Assembly (NCBI RefSeq): GCF_963924675.1
Contig: NC_089221.1
Coordinates: 137,930,263 to 137,994,262, forward strand
Origin: Phocoena phocoena
Lineage: Eukaryota > Chordata > Mammalia > Artiodactyla > Phocoenidae
DNA length: 64,000 bases
Direction of reading: 5' to 3'
A program made the translations under genes and the position numbers. The notes under the pieces are model-generated. The model did no database searches, had not been told where the DNA came from, and saw nothing but the letters and a program-made list of their open reading frames with translations. Positions 9,746 to 21,388 of the stretch are shown here, piece by piece (the first letter of the stretch is position 1; every line of letters begins with the position of its first letter).

Positions 9746-11848
9746 TTTGCAGGCTGCAGGTTCATAGTTCCCGTTGCTTTTTGTGTCTTCCCCCAGCAGT
9801 TAAGGTTGGTTCAGTGGGTTGTGTAGGCTTCCTGGTGGAGGGGACTGGTGCCTCTATTCTGGTGGATGAGGCTGGATCTTGTCTTTCTGGTAGGCAGGAC
9901 CACATCAGGTGTGTTTTGGGGTGTCTGTGACCTTATTATGATTTCAGGCAGCCTCTCTGCTAATGGGTGGGTTTGTGTTCCTGTCTTACTAGTTGTTTGG
10001 CATAGGGTGTCTAGCACTGGAGCTTGCAGGTCATTGAGTGGAGTTGGGTCTTAACGTTGAGATGGAGATCTCTATGAAAGCTTTCGCTGTTTGATATTAC
10101 ATGGAGCCAGGAGGTCTCTGGTGGACCAATGTCCTGAACTCAACTCTTCCACCTCAAAGGCTCAGGCCTGACACCCTGCTAGAGCACCAAGACGCAGTCA
10201 GCCACACAGCTCAAAAGAAAAGGGAGAAAAAAAGAAAGAAAGAAAAAAATAAAATAAAGTTATTAAAATGAAAATTAAAAAATTATTAAAAATAAGAAAA
10301 TAATAAAAAAAGAAAGAAGGAAGAGAGCAACCAAACCAAAAAAGAAATCCACCAATGATACCAAGTGCTAAAAACCTTACTAAAAAACCAAAAAACAGAC
10401 AGACAGAACCCTAGGACAAATGATAAAAGCAAATGTATACAGACAAAATCACAGAAAGAAGCACACACATGCACACTCACAAAAAGAGAAAAAGGAAAAA
10501 AAATGTATCTATAAATAAAAAAAAGGAAGAGAGCAAACAAATCAATGAACAAATCTACCAATGATAATAAACTCTAAATACTAAACTAAGATAAACATAA
10601 AACCAGAAACAAATTAGACGCAGAAAGCAAACCCCAAGTCTACCGTTGCTCCCAAAGTCCCCTGCCTTAATTTTGAGATGATTCGTTGCCTATTCAGTTA
10701 TTCTAAAGATGCAGGGTACATCAAATTGATTGTGGAGACTTAATCCACTGCTCCTGAGGCTGCTGGGAGAGATTTCCGTTTCTCTTCTCTGTTTGCACAG
10801 CTCCTGGGGTTCACCTTTGGATTTGGCCCCGCCTCTGTGTGTAGGTCACTTGAGGGCATCTGTTCTTCGCTCAGACAGGATGGGGTTAAAGGAGCAGCTG
10901 ATTGGGGGCTCGGGCTCACTCAGGCCATGGGGAGGGAGGGGTACGGAGTGCGGGGCGAGCCTGCGGTGACAGAGGCCAGCGTGATGTTTCACTAGCCTTA
11001 TGCACGCCTGGTTTTCTCCCCAGGAAGCTGTCCCTGGATAATGGGACACTGGCAGTGGCAGGCTGCACAGGCTCCTGGCAGGGGAGGTGTGGACAGTGAC
11101 CTGTGCTTGCACACAGGATTCTTGGTGGTTGCAGCAGCAGCCTTAGTGTTTCATGCCCGTCTCTGGCGTCCACTCTGATAGCTGTGGCTGATGCCCATCT
11201 CTGGAGCTCGTTTAGGTGGTGCTCTGTATCTCCTCTCCTCATGCACCCTGAAACAATGGTCTCTTGCCTCTTAGGCAGTTCCAGACATTTTCCCAGACTG
11301 CCTTCCAGCTAGCTGAGGCACACTAGCCCCCTTCAGGCTCTGTTCACACAGCCAACCCCAGTCCTCTCCCTGGGATCCGACCTCCGAAGCACAAGCTTCA
11401 GCTCCCAACCCCCACCTGTCCCAGTGGGTGAGCAGACAAGCCTCTCAGGCTGGTGAGTGCTGGTCAGCACCAATCCTCTGTGCGGGAATCTCTCTGCTTT
11501 GCCCTCCGTACCTGTTGCTGCGCTCTCCTCCGTGGCACTGAAGCTTCTCCCCTCCGCCTCCATTCTCTGCCAGTCAAGGGGCTTCCTAGTGTGTGGAAAC
11601 CTTTCCTTCTTCACAACTCCCTTCCAGAGGTGCAGGTCTCATCCCTATTCTTTTGTCTCTTTTTTTTTCTTTTGCCCTACCCACGTACATGGGGGAGTTT
11701 CTTGCATTTTGGGAGGTCTGAGGTCTTCTGCCGGTGTTCAGTAGGTGTGCTGTAGGAGTTGTTCCACATGTAGATGTATTTCTGATGTATTTGTGGGGAG
11801 GAAGGTGATCTCCATGTCTTACTCCTCTGCCATCTTGAAGGCCTCTCC
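9746..11848 (-). promoter_or_regulatory. L1-A 5' UTR, about 2.1 kb
   Basis: The region between ORF1 and the L1 5' end would have held the internal RNA polymerase II promoter. The first bases in sense contain 'caagatggcaga', a YY1-type core, which sits at the same place in many L1 families. An A-rich stretch (+ strand 10205-10625) is followed upstream by GC-richer sequence (10730-11640). Several open frames of 60-108 codons here (for example 10916-11242) are unremarkable for a GC-rich UTR. Confidence 0.75.
10317..10620. repeat. Diverged internal repeat in the L1-A 5' UTR
   Basis: Two stretches of the A-rich UTR resemble each other: 'ggaagagagcaaccaaacca' near 10319 and 'ggaagagagcaaacaaatca' near 10527, each followed by a version of 'tccaccaatgata' / 'tctaccaatgata' and then A-rich sequence. 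They start about 208 bases apart. The match is short and partly low-complexity. Confidence 0.6.
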
Positions 11849-12535
11849 AGTCTTTTAAATTTTTAACCATTCTAGTGTGTTGTTGGTATCTCATTGTGGT
11901 TTAATTTGCAATTCCTTAATGACTAAAGATTGCACAGCTTTCCATGTGTCTTTTACCATCTGTAAACTTTTTTTTGGTAAAATATCAGTTTTCCTTTTTA
12001 AAAAATGGATTGTTGTCTTATTTTTAGGTTATAGGGGTTTTGTATACATTTTAGTTATAAGGTCTGTGTTCGATATACGTCATGCAAATATCTTCTCCCA
12101 GTCTATAGCTTGCTTTTTAATTTTTGTAACAATGTCTTTTGAAGTGCAAAGTTTTAGATTTTATGAAATCTGAATTATTGGTTTTCTTCTTTTACAGTTC
12201 AGGCTTTTGTGTCATATTTAAGAAATCTTTCAAGCCCAAGGTCACTAAGATGTTCCTCTTATTTTTTTTCTAGAAGTTTTGTAATTTTAGATCTTATATT
12301 TAGGTTTATAATCAATTATGAGTTTTTGTTTAGGATGTAAGATTGAAAGATCATTTATTTTTGCATACGATGGTCCAATTTTTTCTAATACCATTTGGTG
12401 CAAAGACTATCTTTTTCCCATTGAACTGCCTTGGTGCTTTTGTCAAAATCAATTGACTATGTATGTAAGTCCATTTCTAGACTCTCTATTCTGTTTTATT
12501 GATCTATATGTACAGACTCAAATTTGACATAAAAG
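11849..12535 (-). mobile_element. Old L1, right half (split by L1-A)
   Basis: Continues the old L1 from 8832: 'agtcttttaaatttttaacc', 'ggtatctcattgtggtttaa', 'atatcttctcccagtctata', 'caattgactatgtatgtaag', 'gactctctattctgtttta'. This is decayed ORF2 C-terminal sequence in antisense with no usable frame. Confidence 0.83.
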
Positions 12536-12769
12536 TAGTCATGCTTTCCTAGAGGGCCTTGATTGTTAGAATCTTTTTATTTGCCTTAAAAGTAGACATG
12601 ACCAAATCAAATGACAACAAAGGGGATGATTTATACGTGGGTAGGGAACATACTGGGCTGACGTTCACTGGAGTATAAACTTCGTGAGAATAGAGACAAT
12701 GTATTATTCACACTTATTCCCAATGAACGAATTGAAAGATAAGGCACGATATCATTGGAAGATGGTTGA

Positions 12770-12900
12770 AATAGCAACCAGGTAATCTGGGTCTAGTTCT
12801 GGCTTTGTCATTCACTAGTATTTGATCCTGGGTAGCTAATTTAATCTTCTAAGCCTCCATTTTCGGAAAAGGGGATTGTTAAAAACAGGTAAGTAACGGA
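12770..12900 (+). mobile_element. MIR fragment
   Basis: Sense MIR blocks 'ctgggtctagttctggcttt', 'ggtagctaatttaatcttct' and 'aagcctccattttcggaaaa' are recognisable though diverged. Confidence 0.5.
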
Positions 12901-13031
12901 ACACTGGAGAATCACTGTAGTAAGGATGGGGGTGTATATAAGGTGGGGGGGCTAGACCTGACACTATTGCTCTCTCCACAATCTAATGGCTAACGTGGAA
13001 AACAGTTCAATTTGCTTTGTGTGACAACAGA

Positions 13032-13252
13032 ACAGGATTTCTCAGTCTTAGCACTACTAACATTTTAGGCCAGACAATTCTTTGCTGTGGGGGACTATCC
13101 CGTATACAATAGAATGTTTAGCAACAACACTGGCACTCTACACAGAGGGCCTGTAGCACTGCCCTCCCAAGTGTGGCAGCCAAAAATGTGCCCAGACATC
13201 GTCAACTGTCTATGAGGGCAAAATCAGCATGGTAGGGAACCACTGCTATAGA
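13032..13252 (+). mobile_element. hAT-like non-autonomous DNA transposon
   Basis: Ends resemble hAT-Charlie terminal repeats: 'tttctcagtcttagcact' at the left and 'gggaaccactgcta' at the right. The interior ('attctttgctgtgggggact', 'atagaatgtttagcaacaac', 'ccaaaaatgtgcccagacat') matches a common ancient mammalian element whose exact name I cannot fix. A second copy lies at 57107-57337 in the opposite orientation. Confidence 0.7.
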
Positions 13253-13439
13253 AGGTACAAATGGCATTCAGTATAGTAGGCTGTAGGGAGACAAAATTTT
13301 CAATAGCAAGGGGACTTAATCATGGTCAGAATTACCCATGGGAAACTCAAGTTGTCTGTGGTGGAGGTGGTGGTGAACGTGAGTTTTCTAAAATATGTCA
13401 ACAGGAGGTGGCTATACATCACAGTGGGTACTTAGATAT

Positions 13440-13625
13440 GCAGCAGATGCCCAGATTAGGTAAAGCCTTTCTAAACCTCCGTTTTCTCCTCTGTAACACA
13501 GATAAAATTATGTCACCACCACAGGGTTTTATAATGATTAAATGAGATGTCAACCATAAAGCCCTGGGAACAGCACCCAGCACAGAGTATATGCTTAATA
13601 CACGGTGGATATTGTTGTTGTTACT
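13440..13625 (+). mobile_element. MIR fragment
   Basis: Sense 3' half of MIR: 'ctaaacctccgttttctcct', 'ctgtaacacagataaaatta', 'aatgattaaatgagatgtca', 'cagcacccagcacagagtat'. The 5' part is missing or too diverged. Confidence 0.72.
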
Positions 13626-13999
13626 ACTGTAGAAGCAGAAACTCCTGCACTCCAGAAATACGTTCCTACATCAGAAAGCTTTGGCCCCTGTCCATTCTCT
13701 TCCCAGTACTTCTGTGAGGGAAGGGAAGATGATTACCTGACTGATCAAAGCACTGACAAGGAGATAACTAGCAGTCAAGGTCTTGTACCTTGACAAGCTT
13801 TAGCCTCATTCTTGAACTTCTGTCTCCCGGTTTCTGCATGGTAAGCAGATACAGGCAGGCCTGGTCCCTGTCTACCAGCCTCTCTTTTTCTGATTCAGTG
13901 TCCCCAGATAGGTGAATGGACTTGGGCCTCTCTTGGGGCCTGATCATCTCTCTTTTCTGACCAACATATTTTGGAATACTGGGTCAAGATTTAGATAGG
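13626..13999. other. Unique DNA, no feature seen
   Basis: Nothing recognised between the MIR and the GA-rich tract. Confidence 0.45.
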
Positions 14000-14052
14000 A
14001 AGGAGAGAGAGAGAAAGACAGACACAGAGACAGAGAGAGACAGAGACAGGCT
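14000..14052. repeat. GA-rich simple repeat
   Basis: 'ggagagagagagaaagacag' followed by imperfect GACA/GAGA units. Confidence 0.9.
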
Positions 14053-16224
14053 AGGTAAGGAAAATAATAGAGTTCTCGGTAAGCCCTGTGATTCAACCTA
14101 CCCTCTTTATTTACCAGAGCTTTGCAACATTCCCAACGCTATCAGTGATGTAGTCCTTTGCATACCTTTTATTGTTAGCTACTGTACATGATTTTCTTGA
14201 GAAACTTATAAAGTGGTAAGATAATTAGTAGAGCTGGATTTGGGTCTGTTAGAGTCCCAGACTGCAGAATAACCATCAAACCAGCAACCCAGTCTATAAT
14301 AACTTAAACTATAATTTTTAGGTTTCCTTCCACCAATAAAAATTTTTTGTTTCAAGAATCTGGAAAAGAAGTTTAGATTTGCCTTTCAGAGTCCTTTTAA
14401 GCTCTAATTATTTTCTCTGAGTTTGTTTTATCTGACATGCATAAAATTCTAGGCATGCACTGTTAAATATTTGGCACCCTTCAAGATAAGGAAAGCTCTG
14501 CCTGGTACTGGTCTGGCGGATCAATCTATATTATAATTTTTTTCAAAGCCTCTTATGGGATGACAATTCACTTTTTAATAACACCTTAGTCTTTAAATTG
14601 TATCATGAAGGAAACACAGGTGAGCATGATAGCTTATCCAAAGACTCTAAACATGATAATAAGAGGATAATTTTGTCACCCATGAATGATGTGTCTGTAA
14701 TCATCTTTGGTGTAATATATAACAAGAAAATAAAACAGAACTAGATTTTTTTTTTTTTTTTTTAAGATCGTGGCTTCTCCTTGTGTTTTACTGAACTCAG
14801 TAAGGCATGGGTGAACATCTGAGTTCTTTCTACACTTAGACTTTCCAAACATCATAGTGTATGTTTTATAGACACCTATGGCAATAAGCTGTGTAATAAC
14901 GGTCAATATGTCTGCACACAAAGGAGTATTCAGCTGTCTGCTCTTTCCTGCACACTCTTCTCCCATCTCTATTCACGGTCTGCATGCAAACATTTCCTTC
15001 TTCACCCACCATCCTCTCCAAAGGCAGATTCTTTTCCCTTTAGAAGCAACTTCCTCCAGAGTGGAAATCCACATGTTATACCTATTTCCTTAATTCTATT
15101 TCCTGGGCGAATACAGTTACTCACCCCCCATGCTTGCTCTGGCCCTGTCCCAGAATTTGCTTGTTCGTAGGAATTCTGGCATCCTTGGACATCCACTGAC
15201 TTTACTACCATAGCCATGGCTTCAGAGACTGCATCTGGGCCACACTCAGATGTGCTCAGACTCAGTCTGCAGCTGTTTCATGAACGTTCTCGGAGTTGCA
15301 TCCTTAGATAACAGAAGACAGTGCCAGCAGTTTGAGGATATGATTCCCAAATTCTAAACATCAAGGCAGAGGTCAACTTCCATGTTTATCCTGGGCAAAT
15401 CAGGCAATCCCAGCACCTGCTACCCTCAGCACATAAGTCAACACCTCCACTTACATACTGCTAACAGGCACTTTGCCAACACTTAGAACAGCAGTGTTGG
15501 TATTTCAGTGAAAGGAGGTGTGACCGGGTTTTAAACCGTGTGCTTGCAGCTTCAAATAATCAATAACCGAGCAGGTTAGGATCCTTCATTCCCAAGGAAT
15601 CCTTGCTGCCTACATAAACCCAAAGACACAATGAGCCTGGATAAAAGGTACTGTGATTGCCTCTCATGTCCTGGTCAGCAAAATGAGGATTTTCCGATTT
15701 CCCGGTTAGGGTTGCTATCCTTTTGGGTTATATGACATAACATTTCCAAAGAAATTTTGGGAGCTGACCTATGATTGTCAAGATTTTACTTTCCAAATTA
15801 AGTCAAACCGAAACCAAAAGCTAAGCTACTTTTACTCTCATCATGCTTTTACTCTGTAAAGAATATTAGGAAGGACATACTCTTAGAATAAACGCAAATC
15901 CTTTAGTTAACTAAATTTAACTTAATAAAAAACGTATTACATGTTTTCAATTTTTCTCATTTTGCTGAAGACTGATTTGAGGGCAACACTGGTGCTGTTT
16001 CATACACACAAACACATTCACTCAGAGCAAGGTAAAAGACAGTTTGAATTTGACACCAGCTCCCCGCAGACTCTGGGGGGGCGGTTTCCAAGCTAACCTG
16101 GGAAGTACCAGGCCCCCAGGATCCTCTGGGTTAATATTCTCACCATCGAATAATCTTCCCTAAAGTATGGGGGCAAGCTGAGGAAGCACTGCTTTGAGCT
16201 ATGTGCGAAGACCAACTTTCTCTG
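14053..16224. other. Unique DNA, no repeat recognised
   Basis: About 2.2 kb with no assigned repeat. A run of about 18 T at 14746-14763 could mark the tail of an antisense retro-insertion, but no matching body or target duplication was found. Short frames (14676-14966, 14878-15093, 15002-15217) lack domains. Its freedom from repeats is notable here, but I see no exon or conserved motif. Confidence 0.45.
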
Positions 16225-16425
16225 ACTGAACACTCCTGTGGCAGGCACTGGGCTGAGTGCTTACTTTAATCCCTAAATAAGAAAAAATAGAGGTATTTTT
16301 ATCCTTTTTCTTTCTACAAATGAAGAAACTGTGCTTCTGAGAGATGAAGGAACTTGTCTGAATTCACAGTGCCACTGAATAGTAATTCTGAGATTTGAAC
16401 CTGCGTCTGTCTTCCAAATCCTTAA
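16225..16425 (-). mobile_element. MIR SINE
   Basis: MIR complement: 'ggcaggcactgggctgagtg', 'caaatgaagaaactgtgctt', 'aggaacttgtctgaattcac', 'gagatttgaacctgcgtctg'. Confidence 0.83.
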
Positions 16426-17029
16426 TTTGGAATTAAATATCTGTAGTCTGAAATGGATTACAGTTATTACTTCACTAGAATCAAAAATGGGCACTTTCTT
16501 TCCAATATGGGAGAGGGGGGACCTCATTCTCAGAAAACCTCCAAGGTAAAATGTTACCCTGACTGAAACCCTAACAAACCAATTTAACCCCAGATGTTGC
16601 TAAGCTGATGTCTGTGGAAATGTCCTGACCTTTTTATATATGGCAATCGCACGAGTGAGTTACTGTTTTTCCACCATGAACAGACAAGCGTAAATATGGT
16701 ATACCTGGTGATTTGGGGATACATTCCAGTAAACACATGTGTTTTGCATTTAGTGAACCTGACCTTCAGAGGTCTGACTTCCTTGCATTCTTTGCAAGTA
16801 AACTTTGTTCTTTCTTGTCCTGAATGTCTGTTTCTCAGTACTGTGTCCCTCCCCAGTTTTCCTTATATTGGTTCCCAAACCCTATCTGGGGAAGTTAGTC
16901 ACCCAAGTTCCCTACCCAAGTACCTGAGTCTCCTTCCTTTTTTCCAGTCAGGCCAACCTTCTACTTTGGGATCTTAGTTACTGTTGACACCATCATCATT
17001 TTCTTATTTCCCTTCCTCCCATCATCTTT
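16426..17029. other. Unique DNA, no feature seen
   Basis: An open frame at 16696-16977 (93 codons) has no recognisable domain. Nothing else identified. Confidence 0.45.
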
Positions 17030-17141
17030 GTTATTTATTAAACATTTGCTATATGAAATTTTATAAATCCTGTATCCAAACTGCTTCCTTTAATCCTATT
17101 TTTTTTTTCTGGCACACATGTGGCATAGTCACAATTATTCC
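17030..17141 (-). mobile_element. MIR, left part (interrupted by L1-B)
   Basis: Reads 'tatttattaaacatttgcta' ... 'cacaattattcccatttt', the first half of a MIR complement. The next expected MIR bases ('cattttacagatgaggaaac') appear only after 23070, so L1-B and its attached 5' block inserted within this MIR. Confidence 0.65.
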
Positions 17142-17539
17142 CATTTTAAAAAAATATTTTATTTTTTTATATCTTTATTGGAGTGTAATTGCTTTACAAT
17201 GTTGTGTTAGTTTCTGCTGTATAACAAAGTGAATCAGCTATACATATACATATATCCCCACACCTCCTCCTTCTTGCGTCTCCCTCCCAACCACCACCAT
17301 CCCACCCCTCTAGGTGGTCACAAAGCATGGAGCTGATCTCCCTGTGCTACGCGACTGCTTCCCACTAGCTATCTATTTTACATTTCATAGTGTATATATG
17401 TCCATGCCACTCTCTCACTTCATCCCAGCTTACCCTTCCCCCTCCCTGTATCCTCAAGTCCATTCTCTACATCTGTGTCTTTATTCCTGTCCTGTGCCTA
17501 GCTTCTTCAGAACCACTTTTCTTTAGATTCCAAACATAT

Positions 17540-20500
17540 GTGTTAGCATACGGTATTTGTTTTCCTCTTTCTGACTTACTTCCCTCTGTGTGACAGACTC
17601 GAGGTCCATCCACCTCACTACAAATAACAATTTCATTTCTTTTTATGGTGGAATAATATTGCATTGTATATATGTGCCACATCTTCTTTATCCATTCGCT
17701 GTCGATGGACACTTAGGTTGCTTCCATGTCCTGGCTATTGTAAATTGAGCTGCAATTAACATTGTGGTACATGACTCTTTTTGAGTTTTGGTTTTCTCAG
17801 GGTATATGCCCAGTGGTGGGATTGCTGGGTCGTATGGTGGTTCTATTTTTAGTTTTTAAGGAACCTCCGTACTGTTCTCCATAGTGGCTGTATCAGTTTA
17901 CATTCCCAACAACAGTGCAAGAGGGTTCCCTTTACTGCATACGCTCTCCAGCAATTTATTGTTTGTAGATTTTTTGATGATGGTCATTCTGACGGGTGTG
18001 AGGTGATACCTCATGGTGGTTTTGATTTGCATTTCTCTGATGATTAGTGATGTTGAGCATCCTTTCATGTGTTTGTTGGCAATCCATATATCTTCTCTGG
18101 AGAAATGTCTATTTAGGTCTTCTGCCCATTTTTGGATTGGGATTTTATTTTGATATTCAGCTGCATGAGCTGCTGCTATATTGTAGAGATTAATCCTTTG
18201 TCAGTTGCTTCGTTTGTAAATATTTTCTCCCATCCTGAAGGTTGTCTTTTTCTCTTCTTTATGGTTTCCTTTGCTGTGCAAAAGCTTTGAAGTTTCATTA
18301 GGTCCCATTGTTTATTTTTGTTTTTATTTCCATTTCTCTAGGAGGTGGGTCAAAAAGGATCTTGCTGTGATGTATGTGATAGAGTGTTCTGCCTATGTTT
18401 TCCTCTAAGAGTTTCATAGTGTCTGGGCTTACATTTAGGTCTTTAATTCATTTTCAGTTTATTTTTGTGTATGGTGTTAGGGAATGCTCTAATTTCATTC
18501 TTTTACATATAGCTGTCTAGTTTTTCCAGCACCACTTATTGAAGAGGATGTCTTTTCTCCATTGTATATCCTTGCCTCCTTTATCAAAAGTAAAGTGACC
18601 ATATGTGCATGGGTTTATCTCTGGGCTTTCTATCCTGTTCAATTGATGTATATTTCTGTTTTTGTGCCAATACCATACTGTCTTGACTACTGTAGCTTTG
18701 TAGTATAGTATGAAGTCAGGGAGCCTGATTTCTACAGCTCTGTTTTTCTTTCTCAACATTGCTTTGGCTACTCAGAGTGTTGTGTTTCCGTACAAATTGT
18801 GAAATTTTTTTCTCTACTTCTGTGAAAAATGCCATTGGTAGTTTGATAGGGATTGCACTGAATCTGAAGATTGCCTTGGGTTGTATAGTCATTTTCACAA
18901 TGTAGATTCTTTCAATCCAAGAACATGGTATATCACTCCATCTGTTTGTATCATCTTTAATTACTTTCATCAGTGTCTTATGGTTTTCTTCATATAGGTC
19001 TTTTGTCTCCTTAGGTAGGTTTATTCCTAGGTATTTTATTCTTTTGTTGCAATGGTGAATGGGAGTGTTTCCTTAATTTCTCTTTCTGATCTTTCTTTGG
19101 TACTGTATAGGAATGTAAGAGATTTCTGTGCATTAATTTTGTATCCTGCTACTTTACCATATTCATTGATTAGCTCTAGTAGTTTTCTGGTAGCATCTTT
19201 AGAATTCTCTATGTATAGTATTATGTCATCTGCAAACAGTGACAGCTTTAATTCTTCTTTTCCGATTTGGATTCCTTTTATTTCTTTTTCTTCTCTGATT
19301 GCTGTGGCTAAAACTTCCAAAACTATGTTGAATAATAGTGGTGAGAGTGGAAACCTTGTCTTTTCCCTGATCTTAGTGTAAATGGTTTCAGTTTTTCACC
19401 ATTGAGAATGATGTTGGCTATGGGTTTGTCAAATATGGTCTTTATTATGTTGAGGTAAGTTCCCTCTATGCCTACTTTCTGGAGGGTTTTTATCATAAAT
19501 GGGTGCTGAATTTTGTGGAAAGCTTTCTCTGCATCTATCGAGATGTTCATACTGTTTTTATCCTTCAGTTTGTTAATATGGTGTATCACATTGTTTGACT
19601 TGTGTATATTGAAGCATCCTTGCATTCCTGGGATAAACCCCACTTGATCATGGTGTATGACCCTTTTAATGTGCTGTTGGATTCTGTTTGATAGTAATCT
19701 GTTGAGGATTTTTGCATCTATGTTCATCAGTGATATTGGCCTGTAGTTTTCTTTCTTTGTGACATCTTTGTCTGGTTTTGGTATCAGGGTGATGGTGGCC
19801 TCTTAGAATGAGTTTGGGAGTGTTCCTCCCTCTGCTATATTTTGGAAGAGTTTGAGAAGGATAGGCGTTAGCTCTTCTCTAAATGTTTGACAGAATTTGC
19901 CTGTGAAGCCATCTGGTCCTTGGCTTTTGTTTGTTGGAAGATTTTGAATCACAGTCTCAATTTCAGTGCTTGTGATTGGTCTGTTTATATTTTCTATTTC
20001 ATCCTGGTTCAGTCTCAGAAGGTTGTGCTTTTCCAAGAATTTGTCCATTTCTTCCAGGATGTCCATTTTTTTGGCATAGAGTTGCTTGTAGTAATCTCTC
20101 ATGATCCTCTGTAATTCTGCAGTGTTAGTTGTAACTTCTCCTTTTTCATTTCTAACTCTGTTGATTTGAGTCTTCTCCCTTTTTTTTTCTTGATGAGTCT
20201 GGCTAATGGTTCATCAATTTTGTTTATCTTCTCAGTGAACCAGCATTTAGTTTTATTGATCTTTGCTACTGTTTCCTTCATTTCCTTTTCATTTATTTCT
20301 GATCTGATATTTATGATTTCTTTCCTTCTGCTAACTTTGGGGGGTTTTTTTTGTTCTTCTTTCTCTAATTGCTTTAGGTGTCACTTTAATTGTTTATTTG
20401 AGATATATCCTGTTTCTTGAGGTAGGATTGTATTGCTATAAACTTACCTCTTAGAACTGCTTTTGTTGTACCTATAGGTTTTGGGTCATCGTGTTTTCAT

Positions 20501-21345
20501 TGTCATTTGTTTCTAGATATTTTTTGATTTCATCTTCGATTTCTTCAGTGATCTCTAGGTTATTTAGTAGCATATTGTTTAGACTCCATGTGTTTGTATT
20601 TCTTACAGTTTTTTTCCTGTAATAGATATCTAGTCTCATAGCGTTGTGGTTGGAAAGGATACTTAATACGATTTCAATTTTCTTAAATTTACCAAGGCTT
20701 GATGTGTGACCCAAGATATGATCTATCCTGGAGAATGTTCCATGAGCACTTGAGAAGAAAGTGTATTCTGTTGTTTTAGGATGGAATTTCCTATAACTAT
20801 CAATTAAGTTCATCTTGTTTAATGTATCATTTAAAGCTTGTGTTTCCTTATTTATTTTCATTTTGGATGATCTGTCCACTGGTGAAAGTAGGCTGTTAAA
20901 GTCCAGCAGTATTATTGTGTTACTGATTTCCCCTTTTATGGCTGTTAGCATTTGCCTTAGGTATTGAGTTGCTCCTATGTTGGGTGCATAAATATTTACA
21001 ATTGTTATATCTTCTTCTTGGATTGATCCCTCGATCATTATGTAGTGTCCTACTTGTCTCTTGTAATAGTCTTTATTTTAGTCTATTTTGTCTGATATGA
21101 GTATTGCTACTCCAGCTTTCCTTTGATTTCCATTTTCATGGAATATTTTTTTCCATCCCCTCGCTTTCAGTCTGTATATGTCCCTGGGTCTGACGTGGGT
21201 CTCTTGTAGACAGCATATATACGGGTCTTGATTTTGGATCCATTCAGCCAGTCTATGTCTTTTGGTTGGAGCATTTCATCCATTTACATTTAAGGTAATT
21301 ATCGATATGTATGTTCCTATTCCCATTTTCTTAATTGTTTTTGGT
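17540..21345 (-). pseudogene. L1-B ORF2 (endonuclease / reverse transcriptase), broken
   Basis: ORF2 encodes the L1 endonuclease and reverse transcriptase. Sense order: N-terminal 'LNVNG' near 21290 followed by a stop; endonuclease pieces with 'LQETH', 'DFNSLLSP' and 'SRIDHILGH' (21240-20650); 'SNHNAM' where families usually have 'SDH', which removes a catalytic-site acidic residue; reverse transcriptase '[11 protein letters not shown]', 'SIDAEKAF' and catalytic 'FADD' (19650-19220); C-terminal 'IKKMWHIYTMQYYS' (about 17680). A frameshift after 'GKRQGF' (about 19365) and many stops break the frame. Confidence 0.92.
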
Positions 21346-21388
21346 TTGTTATTGTAGGTCTTTTCCTTCTCTTGTGTTTCCTGCCTAG

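Larger units (their letters stand above)
8833..11848 (-). mobile_element. L1-A: 5' half of a LINE-1 inserted in an older L1, 3' truncated
   Basis: In sense (minus strand) the element starts near 11848 with the cetartiodactyl L1 5' end ('cttcaagatggcagaggagt'), runs through about 2.1 kb of 5' UTR and ORF1, and stops at 8833, two codons before the expected ORF1 stop. ORF2, the 3' UTR and any poly(A) are absent, and no target-site duplication is seen. This is the opposite of usual L1 truncation, which removes the 5' end. The left junction shares about 6 bases ('agttcc') with both partners, and roughly 25-30 bases of the host L1 are lost. This fits endonuclease-independent insertion at a break, or a later deletion. 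Confidence 0.88.

Noticed and set aside
9201..9767. 188-codon + strand frame as a hydrophobic membrane protein
   Set aside because: It is the antisense shadow of L1-A ORF1; the coiled-coil coding strand gives leucine/serine-rich frames on the other strand. The same applies to 21874-22416.
14746..14763. T18 run as the tail of an antisense processed pseudogene
   Set aside because: No gene-like body follows it and no target duplication was found.
19036..21038. Reverse transcriptase and endonuclease motifs as a functional gene or a retron-like system
   Set aside because: All motifs lie in order in a decayed LINE-1 ORF2 with stops and a frameshift, between L1 5' and 3' UTRs.
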